Below are positions 34,566-42,348 of a stretch of DNA of 64,000 nucleotides, one piece after another. Under the pieces are notes generated by a model. It had not been told where the DNA came from and made no database searches. It was given only the letters and a program-made list of their open reading frames with translations. A program made the translations under genes and the position numbers. Numbering within the stretch: the first letter of the stretch is position 1; each line of letters opens with the position of its first letter. Source of the stretch: Chloroflexota bacterium (GTDB taxonomy: Bacteria; Chloroflexota; Anaerolineae; Anaerolineales; Villigracilaceae); NCBI GenBank assembly GCA_021824575.1, contig JAKAKJ010000072.1:1-64000 (forward strand), read 5' to 3'.

Positions 34566-35426
34566 ATGGGAAATCTTTTTATTGCTTCGTTAATTGACGG
34601 TTTGCTGATCGGCTTTGTGTATGGCATTGCGGCCATGGGCTTGAGTTTGATCTGGGGCGTAATGAACGTGATCAATCTGGCACATGCGCCGATCATGGCT
34701 CTGGCCATGTTCGGCGTCTACCTGCTGTTCGTTTCGCTCAATTTGAATCCCTACATCGCCCTGATCCTGATCGCGCTGATCGGACTCATCGGCGGCGTCA
34801 TCATCTATTACATTGCCATCCACCGCGTGTTATCCGCCCCGCCTCTTTCCACGCTCCTTGCGACTTATGCTGTGAATATGATCATGATCGGTCTGGGAAC
34901 CGCCGCGTTCAGCACCACGCCGCGCAATGTCAACTTCACACTGGGAAGCATCGGGAGCGGCGACCTGACGGTTCAAGGCACGCGCCTTGTGGCCGCCATC
35001 GTTGCGACCGTCGTCACCGGCGCCTTATATTTCTTTTTGTATCGAACTCGTCCCGGAAAAAACATCCGGGCTGTTGCCAACAATCGCGCCGCTGCGGAAC
35101 TCATGGGCATTCCATCGTCCCGCGTGTTGGCACTCAGTTTTGGACTCGGCACATTGCTTGCCGCCGTAGCCGGCGGGCTGATCGCAACCTTCTTCCCGTT
35201 CACCATCCTGGCCGGTAACGCATACCAATTAAAGAGTTTTGTGATCGTGGTGTTGGGCGGTTTGGGGAATCCGATAGGGTCATTATTGGGCGGCTTGATC
35301 CTGGGCGTGATGGAGGGCGTGATCCCGATCTTTATGCCAAACAGTTGGGTTCCCGTTCTGGAATTTATCCTGTTTGTTATCATCCTGCTCGTGCGGCCCA
35401 CCGGGCTTTTTGGAGCAAAGAAATGA
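34566..35426 (+). CDS. livH: branched-chain amino acid ABC permease LivH-type
   Basis: 286 aa. Typical start FIASLIDGLLIGFVYGIAAM and GLSLIWGVMNVINLAHAPIM, then helix-rich sequence with RAVANNRAAAELMGI as the cytoplasmic loop that contacts LivF/LivG, and VVLGGLGNPIGSLLGGLILG. About eight membrane helices. The stop overlaps the start of the LivM-type gene (ATGA at 35423-35426). Confidence 0.93.
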   Translation: MGNLFIASLIDGLLIGFVYGIAAMGLSLIWGVMNVINLAHAPIMALAMFGVYLLFVSLNLNPYIALILIALIGLIGGVIIYYIAIHRVLSAPPLSTLLATYAVNMIMIGLGTAAFSTTPRNVNFTLGSIGSGDLTVQGTRLVAAIVATVVTGALYFFLYRTRPGKNIRAVANNRAAAELMGIPSSRVLALSFGLGTLLAAVAGGLIATFFPFTILAGNAYQLKSFVIVVLGGLGNPIGSLLGGLILGVMEGVIPIFMPNSWVPVLEFILFVIILLVRPTGLFGAKK

Positions 35427-36391
35427 AGCAACTCAAAAGCATTGGTCTATGGGTTAGTCTTCTGGCAGTAGTCGCCCTGGGCATCGGCCCGATCGCGAAT
35501 CGCAGCGCGTCCCTGCGTGAAACGACCTACATCATCATGCAGGTCATCGTACTGGCCGCCAGTTTGAACATCCTGCTGGGTTTCACCGGCTATGTTAGTT
35601 TCGGGCACATTGTCTTCTTTGGGTTGGGCGGTTACGTGGGCCTGTATCTGATCAATGCCCAGAACTGGCCGCTGTGGAGCGCGGCTCTGGCGGGCGGGCT
35701 GACCTCCGGGCTGCTGGCATTTTTATTGGGCAAAGCCATCCTCCGATTACGCGGCGCATATTTTGCGCTTGCCACCATCGGCATCAATGAAGCAGTACGC
35801 GCCTTCACCAATAATTTCGATCCGTTCGGCGGGCCGATTGGAATGACGCTCAACTTCAGGGTCTACAACAGCTATGGCGGAGCAGCCAATGCTTTGTGGC
35901 TGGTTTACTACGCCGTCTTTGCCATCGCGCTTTTGGCAGTGGTACTCAACTTCATGGTGAAGAACAGCAAATTCGGTCTGGGCTTGATGGCAATCCGCGA
36001 AGACGAGGGCGCCGCCGAAGTAATGGGCGTGATCACTCCGAATGCAAAAACCTGGGCCTTCGTTCTTTCAGCCATCCTGCCGGGCATTGTTGGAACCCTG
36101 TTCTTTTTCAAGAACGGACACATCGAGCCGGGCGATGCCTTCCGTTTGGATTATTCGATCGAGATGCTGGTGATCGTCATGCTCGGCGGACAAGGCAGCG
36201 TGCTGGGCCCGATCTTGGGCGCGGCAGGCTACGAGGGGCTGCGAAATTTCCTGTTGACCAGCCCCCTCTTTAAGAATATTCAACTCTCGGTGGCAGGCGC
36301 ATTGCTGCTTGTAATCGTGCTCTTTATCCCCGCCGGCGCGGTCGGGTGGCTGCGGCGGCGCGTCCCGATCCTCAGGAAGGTGCTGGCATGA
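35423..36391 (+). CDS. livM: branched-chain amino acid ABC permease LivM-type
   Basis: 322 aa from ATG 35423. Contains ILLGFTGYVSFGHIVFFGLG, LGLMAIREDEGAAEVMGV as coupling loop, and VIVMLGGQGSVLGPILGA. Together with LivH it forms the transmembrane pore. The end overlaps livG (ATGA at 36388-36391), so the transporter genes are translationally coupled. Confidence 0.93.
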   Translation: MKQLKSIGLWVSLLAVVALGIGPIANRSASLRETTYIIMQVIVLAASLNILLGFTGYVSFGHIVFFGLGGYVGLYLINAQNWPLWSAALAGGLTSGLLAFLLGKAILRLRGAYFALATIGINEAVRAFTNNFDPFGGPIGMTLNFRVYNSYGGAANALWLVYYAVFAIALLAVVLNFMVKNSKFGLGLMAIREDEGAAEVMGVITPNAKTWAFVLSAILPGIVGTLFFFKNGHIEPGDAFRLDYSIEMLVIVMLGGQGSVLGPILGAAGYEGLRNFLLTSPLFKNIQLSVAGALLLVIVLFIPAGAVGWLRRRVPILRKVLA

Positions 36392-37140
36392 CGGTGCTTC
36401 TTTCAGTTCAAGGTCTCACCAAACAATTCGGCGGACTTCAGGCGCTGACACAGGTCACGTTCGACCTGCCTCAGGGGCAAATCCTCGGTTTGATCGGCCC
36501 GAACGGCGCAGGGAAGACAACGCTATTCAACGTCATCAACGGCGTGTATCATCCGGAAGTTGGCCGCATCATTTTCCGGGACAAGGATGTGACCGGCACG
36601 AAATCCTACGACCTGGCTCACATGGGAATGGCGCGCACGCATCAGATCGTCCGCCCATTGAATGAATTAACGGTCCGCGAAAACGTTATGGTGGGTGCGT
36701 GCTTCGGACGTGAGAACCACAATCTCAGCAAAGCCGCGGGCATCGCGGACGAGGTGCTGGAATTCGTCGGGTTGGACAGCCGCGCCGATCAACTGGCAGG
36801 CAGCCTCAACGTCGCGCAAAAGAAGCGCCTGGAAATGGCGCGGGCGCTGGCGGCACATCCGTATTTGCTCCTGCTCGATGAAGTGCTGGCAGGGCTGAAT
36901 CCATCCGAAATTGACGGCATGATTCAAATCGTCCGCAAGATACGCGAACAGGGCATCACCATCATCATGATCGAGCATCTTATGAAAGCCGTGATGAATA
37001 TTTCTGATCGCATCATCGTTTTGGATTATGGCGAACAGATCGCGGATGGGACCCCGCGCGAAATTGCCAACAACCCGCGCGTGATCGAAGCATACCTTGG
37101 CAATTCAAGTCTTGCCGATCAGTTGCTGGAGGAGGAATAA
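36388..37140 (+). CDS. livG: branched-chain amino acid ABC ATPase LivG-type
   Basis: 250 aa from ATG 36388. Walker A GLIGPNGAGKTTLFNV, the LivG-specific GMARTHQIVRPLNELTV, a diverged signature LAGSLNVAQKKRLEMARAL in place of LSGGQ, Walker B LLLLDEVLAGLNP, and H-loop IMIEHLMKAVM. The Ser-Leu-Asn-Val form of the signature is unusual; several LivG proteins read LSYGQQ. Activity is probably preserved because all nucleotide-binding residues are present. Confidence 0.92.
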   Translation: MTVLLSVQGLTKQFGGLQALTQVTFDLPQGQILGLIGPNGAGKTTLFNVINGVYHPEVGRIIFRDKDVTGTKSYDLAHMGMARTHQIVRPLNELTVRENVMVGACFGRENHNLSKAAGIADEVLEFVGLDSRADQLAGSLNVAQKKRLEMARALAAHPYLLLLDEVLAGLNPSEIDGMIQIVRKIREQGITIIMIEHLMKAVMNISDRIIVLDYGEQIADGTPREIANNPRVIEAYLGNSSLADQLLEEE

Positions 37141-37142
37141 CC

Positions 37143-37853
37143 ATGAGCATCCTCGAAGCTCGAGACATCACTTCCGGATATGGGGAGGTCCAGGTCTTAT
37201 GGGGTTCCTCGTTGAATCTAGAGGAAGGCAAACTGACCTGTCTCGTTGGCGGCAACGGGGTCGGAAAAACAACCTTGTTGAGGACCGTAATGGGACAGAT
37301 CCACCCATGGAGTGGTTCGATCTGGTTCGAGGGCAGGGATGTCAGCCGCCTGCCTGCATATACCAAAGCCGACATGGGCCTCATCATGGTTCCGGAAGGC
37401 CGCCAGCTTTTTACAGATATGACCGTTTACGACAACCTGGAAATGGGCGCAACCAATCCGCGGGCGCGACCCAAGATGAAAGATAATCTCGAAAGGGTCT
37501 ATGAGATGTTTCCGCGCCTGAAAGAACGGAGGGATCAAAACGCGGGAACGTTGAGCGGAGGCGAACAGCAAATGCTGGCTGTGGGCCGCGGAATTATGGC
37601 CGATCCAAAAGTGCTGTTGATTGATGAACTGTCGCTTGGTTTGGCGCCTGTACTGGTGCTCCAATTATTTGAAAATCTCAAGCAATTGCGCGATCTCAAG
37701 ATCACCATTCTGTTGGTCGAGCAGAATGTTCAAATGGCGCTCGCGATCAGCGATTATGGTTTTGTCCTCGCCGAGGGAAAGGTAAGCCTGGAAGGTCCTT
37801 CCCGCCAGTTGGCAAAGAACGAACATGTGCGCGCTGCCTATCTTGGCTTGTAG
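37143..37853 (+). CDS. livF: branched-chain amino acid ABC ATPase LivF-type
   Basis: 236 aa. Walker A VGGNGVGKTTLLRTVMG, LivF-type IMVPEGRQLFTDMTV, signature LSGGEQQMLAVGRGIM, Walker B VLLIDELSLGLAP and H-loop LLVEQNVQMAL. Two bases separate it from livG. It ends the transporter operon; the heme operon converges from the other strand 67 bases later. Confidence 0.94.
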   Translation: MSILEARDITSGYGEVQVLWGSSLNLEEGKLTCLVGGNGVGKTTLLRTVMGQIHPWSGSIWFEGRDVSRLPAYTKADMGLIMVPEGRQLFTDMTVYDNLEMGATNPRARPKMKDNLERVYEMFPRLKERRDQNAGTLSGGEQQMLAVGRGIMADPKVLLIDELSLGLAPVLVLQLFENLKQLRDLKITILLVEQNVQMALAISDYGFVLAEGKVSLEGPSRQLAKNEHVRAAYLGL

Positions 37854-37920
37854 TCATTCGCCAACGCAGGCAAACATTTTGATCCGAAAGTGATAACACA
37901 AAAAAGCCGCAGCGCACCCT

Positions 37921-39207
37921 CTACTGCCACATCCTGAACGTTTTCTCGACGGCCGCGATCGTTTCAGCAATTATGTTTTCATCGTGCATGATTGAAAGGA
38001 ATCCTGCCTCGAACTGCGACGGTGCGAGATAGACCCCATTCTCCAGCATCTTTTGGAAGAATTTTCCGAAGCCGACTTTATCTGCGTTCTTGACCGTACT
38101 CCAATCTCGCGGCTTGGTCTCGCTAAAAAAGATGGTCCGCATCGTCCCGACCCGCGTCTGGATCACGGGAACCCCGGCCTTTTTCGCCGCTGATTCGATT
38201 CCCGCGTCCAACTGACAGCCGCACGCTTCCATCTCATCCCAAACTTTTTGATCGCAAATTAAATCCAGTGCGGCAATTCCCGCGGCCATCGCCAGCGGAT
38301 TTCCTGAAAGCGTCCCCGCCTGATACATCGGTCCCGCGGGCGCGACCATCTGCATAATTTCTCTTTTCCCGCCGTACGCGCCGACAGGCAATCCCCCACC
38401 GATGACTTTTCCCAAGGTTGTTAAATCAGGCTTGATGTTGTAGAGCGTTTGCGCGCCGCCCTTGTGAACGCGGAAACCGGTCATCACTTCATCGAAGATC
38501 AATACTGTTCCTTCGCGTTCAGTGATGTTTCGCAGGCCCTCAAGAAAACCTTCGATTGGCGGAACCACGCCCATATTTCCTGCTACGGGTTCGACAATGA
38601 CCGCTGCAATTTGTCCCGGATATTTTCTGAATAACATCTCAACAGAATCAATATTGTTATAAATTGCGACCAATGTATCTTTGACTGTATTTTCTGGCAC
38701 GCCGGGAGAATCGGGTAAGCCAAGAGTCGCAACGCCGGAACCGGCTTGCACCAAAAGCATATCAGCATGACCGTGATAACAGCCTTCGAACTTGATGATC
38801 TTGTCGCGTTTGGTGTAAGCGCGCGCCAGCCTCAGCGCGGACATTGTTGCTTCTGTGCCCGAGTTGACGAATCGAATCATCTCGACGTTCGGCATGAAGT
38901 CAATGATTCTTTTTGCCAGTTCGATTTCAAGTGGGCTTGGCGCGCCATAAGATGTTCCCTTGACTGCCGCTTGTTGAATCGCTTGAATCACTTTCGGATG
39001 CGCATGTCCTGTGATTAACGGTCCCCACGAAAGAACGTAATCAATATAACGATTGCCGTCCACATCAAACAGATATGGCCCCTTACCGCGTTCGATGAAA
39101 AGCGGTTGACCGCCAACCGCCTTGAAGGCGCGCACGGGCGAGTCCACGCCGCCGGGCAATAATGTCTGTGCTTGCTGAAATAATGTGATTGATTTATCAA
39201 TTTTCAT
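37921..39207 (-). CDS. hemL: glutamate-1-semialdehyde 2,1-aminomutase
   Basis: 428 aa. PLP enzyme converting glutamate 1-semialdehyde to 5-aminolevulinate, the second step of the C5 pathway. Landmarks: FLFDVDGNRYIDYVLSWGPL-type N terminus (YLFDVDGNRYIDYVLSWGP), MIRFVNSGTEATMSALRLAR, FDEVMTGFRVHKGGAQ and the PLP Lys in TTLGKVIGGGLPVGAYGG. LSGNPLAMAAGIAAL closes the active site. It is the distal gene of the heme cluster, separated from the cgoX gene by 35 bases of repeat DNA. Confidence 0.97.
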   Translation of the reverse strand: MKIDKSITLFQQAQTLLPGGVDSPVRAFKAVGGQPLFIERGKGPYLFDVDGNRYIDYVLSWGPLITGHAHPKVIQAIQQAAVKGTSYGAPSPLEIELAKRIIDFMPNVEMIRFVNSGTEATMSALRLARAYTKRDKIIKFEGCYHGHADMLLVQAGSGVATLGLPDSPGVPENTVKDTLVAIYNNIDSVEMLFRKYPGQIAAVIVEPVAGNMGVVPPIEGFLEGLRNITEREGTVLIFDEVMTGFRVHKGGAQTLYNIKPDLTTLGKVIGGGLPVGAYGGKREIMQMVAPAGPMYQAGTLSGNPLAMAAGIAALDLICDQKVWDEMEACGCQLDAGIESAAKKAGVPVIQTRVGTMRTIFFSETKPRDWSTVKNADKVGFGKFFQKMLENGVYLAPSQFEAGFLSIMHDENIIAETIAAVEKTFRMWQ

Positions 39208-39221
39208 GACCGACTCTCAAA

Positions 39222-39298
39222 AATGTTTTCAGGTTAACGGGTTTACAGGTTTGCACATTCGAATGTTCTAACTTTTGAACTTGAAAACTTGAGAACGC
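39222..39298. repeat. micro-repeat spanning the end of the cgoX gene
   Basis: caggttaacgggtttacagg and ttctaacttttgaacttgaa repeat the 'caggtttgca / ttccaacttttc' pattern also found at 10492-10563 and 45424-45476. It encodes the last 18 residues of the CgoX protein (FSSSKVRTFECANL), beyond the normal family end. Confidence 0.55.
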
Positions 39299-40706
39299 GT
39301 TCTACCGCCAACTCACCCGAACGAATGCAATCAGGGATTCCGATTCCACGATAGCCATTGCCTGCCAGTGCAAGACCGGGATGTTTCTCCAGCGCGGCGT
39401 CAATACGCTTGAGAATTTCAGGGTGGCCGAGATTGTATTGCGGCATGGCTTTGTCCCACATGAAAACGCGTGAGAGAATAGGTTCGGCAGTGATACCAAG
39501 CGTCAGGTTCAATTCTTCTTTTGCCAACGCCAGCAGATCACCCTCGCCCCTGTCCCCTCTCCCATTAGGCGAGGGGAGTTCTTCCCCTGCCCTGCCGACA
39601 AAAACGCGGATGAGAACGCAGCCTTCGGGCGCACGGTGCGGAAATTTGGTGGATGTCCAAGTGGCGGCTAAAGCACGGCGTCCTTCGCGGCGCGGGATGA
39701 TGTATCCGTAACCGTCAAGTTCACGGGGCAGATCAGATTGCTTATACGCGAGGGAGATGGTGGCGGTCGAGGCGTAGGGAATGCTTTGTAAAGCGGAAGC
39801 AAGCGTAGGGTCAAATGAAGCGAGAAGGCTTCCGCTGATAAACGCGGGAGTGGCTAATATAACGGTATCAGCGTCGAGGTTTGAACCATCTTCCAATTCC
39901 ACAAGATAACGAGAGTTGATATTCGATATTCGAGAAACGGATGTGTTGAGCCGCAGATTCACTTTTGATTTTAGATTCTCGATCAACGCTTCAACAATTT
40001 CTGCAAGTCCCATTGTGGGTGTGAGAAACGCGGAACGCGAACCTTGTAGAGGCAAATGGCCATTCGCTTGGACATTTTGTTTTCGCATTTGAAGCGCACC
40101 GCGCGCGAGACTTCCATATTTGAGTTCGAGATCGCGCAGATATGGAAATGTGGACGCGAGACTGAGCGCGTCGCCGTCGCCCGCATAGACGCCGGACATC
40201 AGCGGCTCGATGAGATTCTCATACGCTTCGCGTCCAAGCCGACGGCTGACAAACGCGCCGAGGGACTCATCGCCATTCGGCGAATGCGGCGGGAGAAGAA
40301 AATCCAGCCCCATGCGCGCTTTACCAAACCACGAAACGAGCTGCGTTTTGAGAATGGCTTCGACGTTGGTTGGAATCATCATTGCCAAGCCATCGGGCAA
40401 AGGCAGGAGGCGATTGCGATGCAGAACGTAAGTGTTCTTTTTATTTGGGTTGGTGCCATGCAATCGTTCACCGAGGCCAAGTTCTTTGCAAAGTGCGGTG
40501 GCATATGGTTTGGTGGCGAGAAAGGTATCGGGGCCGCCCTCGATGATGAACTGGCCGCCCCCGAAAGGAACGCGGTCGGTGGTGATCTTGCCTCCCCAAC
40601 GATTGGACGATTCAAGAAGCGTTATTTGTACGTCAGGCAGTTTCTTTGTTGCGTAATACGCGGCGGAGAGTCCCGCGATGCCGCCGCCAATGATAAAGAG
40701 TTTCAT
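39243..40706 (-). CDS. cgoX: coproporphyrinogen III / protoporphyrinogen oxidase (HemG/HemY type, CgoX)
   Basis: 487 aa FAD enzyme. The dinucleotide site is KLFIIGGGIAGLSAAYYATK, followed by LESSNRWGGKITTD, and the C-terminal FAD segment is GLALAGNGYRGIGIPDC. Because hemQ is in the same operon and no hemN is seen, it most likely oxidises coproporphyrinogen III to coproporphyrin III. An internal stretch, about residues 378-392 (ELPSPNGRGDRGEG), is repeat-encoded, and the final 18 residues are too. Both lie in surface-exposed positions if the family fold is kept. The start overlaps the end of hemH. Confidence 0.93.
   Translation of the reverse strand: MKLFIIGGGIAGLSAAYYATKKLPDVQITLLESSNRWGGKITTDRVPFGGGQFIIEGGPDTFLATKPYATALCKELGLGERLHGTNPNKKNTYVLHRNRLLPLPDGLAMMIPTNVEAILKTQLVSWFGKARMGLDFLLPPHSPNGDESLGAFVSRRLGREAYENLIEPLMSGVYAGDGDALSLASTFPYLRDLELKYGSLARGALQMRKQNVQANGHLPLQGSRSAFLTPTMGLAEIVEALIENLKSKVNLRLNTSVSRISNINSRYLVELEDGSNLDADTVILATPAFISGSLLASFDPTLASALQSIPYASTATISLAYKQSDLPRELDGYGYIIPRREGRRALAATWTSTKFPHRAPEGCVLIRVFVGRAGEELPSPNGRGDRGEGDLLALAKEELNLTLGITAEPILSRVFMWDKAMPQYNLGHPEILKRIDAALEKHPGLALAGNGYRGIGIPDCIRSGELAVERVLKFSSSKVRTFECANL
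39538..39592. repeat. micro-repeat inside the cgoX gene
   Basis: tcaccctcgcccctgtcccc and tctcccattaggcgaggggag form an inverted repeat (cctcgcc / ggcgagg). On the minus strand it reads through in frame as LPSPNGRGDRGEGDLL, inserted before ALAKEELNL. Confidence 0.65.
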
Positions 40707-41635
40707 AGCCAGTCTGCTTCTTTTGCTTTTGTGCGAACCAATTGCGCCAATCCGTTAATCATGGCAGGCGCGGTGTTGAGCATTTCGATTCGTTCGAGAT
40801 GAATGTTCAATGATTTCGCCAGCCTTTGATAAACGATGTCAACATCGTAAAGGATTTCAACGTGTTCCGTCACAAAGCCAATGGGACAAAGCAAAATATT
40901 CTTATTGCCTTGGGATGCCAAGCGCTTGATAATCTCTCCGGCATCGGGACCAAGCCAGGGTTCAGTGGAAATGGCCGCGGATTGAAAGGCAAATTCGTGC
41001 GGATGATTTCCGAGTCGCTGCATCACGGCTGAAACCGTTTCGCGCAGTTGAAGGGGGTACGGATCATTCCATTCGAGAATCTTTTGCGGCAGGCTGTGCG
41101 CGGTGAAAATGATCGGAACCTCGGCGCGAACATCCGCAGGAAAACATTGAAGCGCGGCGCGGACGCGGTCGGCGAGCGCATCAAGGTAGCCAGATTCCAA
41201 ATGCCAGTCTTCGACGCGCAAAAACTCGATAGGCGCATTGGTTTCCTCGATTTTTTTGTAATATACCCCGATGCTCATGCGCGAATAATGCGGCGCCATC
41301 ACCAAACCAACGGCTTTTTCGATGCCCTGTATCTGCATTTCGGCGAGCGTATCTTTGATGTACGGGTGCCAGTGACGCATCCCGACGAAGGCTTTGAAAT
41401 CTTTGCTTGAAGAATTTAATGCCGATTCAAGGGCGGCGGCTTGCGCCTGAGTCTGTTCCAGAATCGGCGAACGCCCACCAATTTCACGGTAACGTTCGCG
41501 CACTTCATGGATGATCTCCGGTGCAGTGGGACGATGCCCGCGCACATCCAAAAGATACGGTTCGACTTCGTCAATGTTATCCGGTCCGCCGTAAGCCATG
41601 ACCAATAAACCGATCATAGGTGAGGTGCTCTCCAT
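40703..41635 (-). CDS. hemH: ferrochelatase (coproporphyrin ferrochelatase, CpfC type)
   Basis: 310 aa. Inserts Fe2+ into the porphyrin. Characteristic parts: GLLVMAYGGPDNIDEVEPYL at the start, VMAPHYSRMSIGVYYKK, the catalytic His in IFTAHSLPQKIL, and the metal-site Glu in CPIGFVTEHVEILYDVD. Length and the absence of an Fe-S Cys cluster resemble monomeric Gram-positive-type enzymes. It overlaps the cgoX gene (ATGA, 40703-40706) and the upstream small membrane protein gene by about 20 bases, so it is deep inside the operon. Confidence 0.95.
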   Translation of the reverse strand: MESTSPMIGLLVMAYGGPDNIDEVEPYLLDVRGHRPTAPEIIHEVRERYREIGGRSPILEQTQAQAAALESALNSSSKDFKAFVGMRHWHPYIKDTLAEMQIQGIEKAVGLVMAPHYSRMSIGVYYKKIEETNAPIEFLRVEDWHLESGYLDALADRVRAALQCFPADVRAEVPIIFTAHSLPQKILEWNDPYPLQLRETVSAVMQRLGNHPHEFAFQSAAISTEPWLGPDAGEIIKRLASQGNKNILLCPIGFVTEHVEILYDVDIVYQRLAKSLNIHLERIEMLNTAPAMINGLAQLVRTKAKEADWL

Positions 41636-41946
41636 TTTTTGATGATATTTTCAAGAGGTGGTTTTATTTTGTTTGCGTTGAACGGATACCAGCCAAGTTC
41701 CGCGCGGACAGCCTGTTCTTTCAATTCGGTCGAACCCCAAACGAAGGTAGCGCCGAGCACGCCAACGAGGACGGAAAGCCAATCGTTTTGGATGAATAGA
41801 GAAGCGATGATGAACATGATTCCGATCAACATCATATAAGGCCACCATAAATAACCAAAGCGGCGTTCGCCTTGAATGACAAGCGGGAAGCCGAGTCCGA
41901 TGATGAGGAGGGTGGCGACGCCAATGATGAGACCAAAGTAATTCAT
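41614..41946 (-). CDS. small membrane protein, DUF4491-like, in the heme operon
   Basis: 110 aa from ATG 41946. Starts MNYFGLIIGVATLLIIGLGF, has a second and third helix at YLWWPYMMLIGIMFIIASLF and WLSVLVGVLGATFVWGSTEL, and a short positive tail. The pattern matches DUF4491 proteins (about 95-110 aa, ending in a W-S-x-x-E-L-x-E-Q-type segment followed by a polar tail). It overlaps hemH and lies next to a similar protein. No function is known for this family; the setting suggests a heme- or porphyrin-related membrane role. Confidence 0.7.
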   Translation of the reverse strand: MNYFGLIIGVATLLIIGLGFPLVIQGERRFGYLWWPYMMLIGIMFIIASLFIQNDWLSVLVGVLGATFVWGSTELKEQAVRAELGWYPFNANKIKPPLENIIKKWRAPHL

Positions 41947-41962
41947 GGTGAGCAACAAATGG

Positions 41963-42346
41963 TTAATGGATCATGGTTGATGGATAGCCAACTGGCTCGC
42001 GTTCGAGCAAATCAATCGTTGTTGCCGACGGATATTCCGTAAGAATTTTGGCATGACGCGGATTATCAGGGTTCGCCGGCGCGTGTCCCTTTTTGATGCG
42101 GTTTTGCTGGCGCGTGAATTCAAGCGCGTCGAAGAGCAGGGTGATGCCGAGGATGCCAAGAGCAGTATTCAGTAACCAGTGATCAGTGATCAGCACGAAG
42201 TATTCAGTGAGAATCCCAAGCGCGGTGAAGATAATCGTTGGGATCCAGATCGTCGGTGAGATGGATTCAATTTTGCGGACAGCGACGTGTCCGAACCAGA
42301 CGCTGAAGAATGCAGTCAATGCTGCGACCATCCCGATGAAGTTCAT
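41963..42346 (-). CDS. second small membrane protein in the heme operon, related to its neighbour
   Basis: 127 aa from ATG 42346 (MNFIGMVAALTAFFSVWFGH). Helices at about residues 5-20, 32-52 and 59-75, then a polar tail HAKILTEYPSATTIDLLERE. The N-terminal MNFIGMV and the spacing of helices mirror the DUF4491-like neighbour (MNYFGLI), so the two may be tandem paralogues. The second helix region ILTEYFVLITDHWLLNTAL is encoded by a micro-repeat and the last residues by another, so its true family boundaries are unclear. Confidence 0.6.
   Translation of the reverse strand: MNFIGMVAALTAFFSVWFGHVAVRKIESISPTIWIPTIIFTALGILTEYFVLITDHWLLNTALGILGITLLFDALEFTRQQNRIKKGHAPANPDNPRHAKILTEYPSATTIDLLEREPVGYPSTMIH
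42166..42212. repeat. 'cagtgatcagt' micro-repeat inside a membrane protein gene
   Basis: attcagtaaccagtgatcag and tgatcagcacgaagtattca are tandem variants of cagtgatcagta. Read on the minus strand they give FVLITDHWLLNTA, in the middle of a membrane helix. Similar sequence is at 430-447 and 16452-16480. Confidence 0.6.
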
Positions 42347-42348
42347 GC

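Noticed and set aside
37854-37920. Possible terminator between the converging liv and heme operons
   Set aside because: AAAAAA at 37900-37905 would give a T-tract on the minus strand, but no convincing stem could be drawn beside it.
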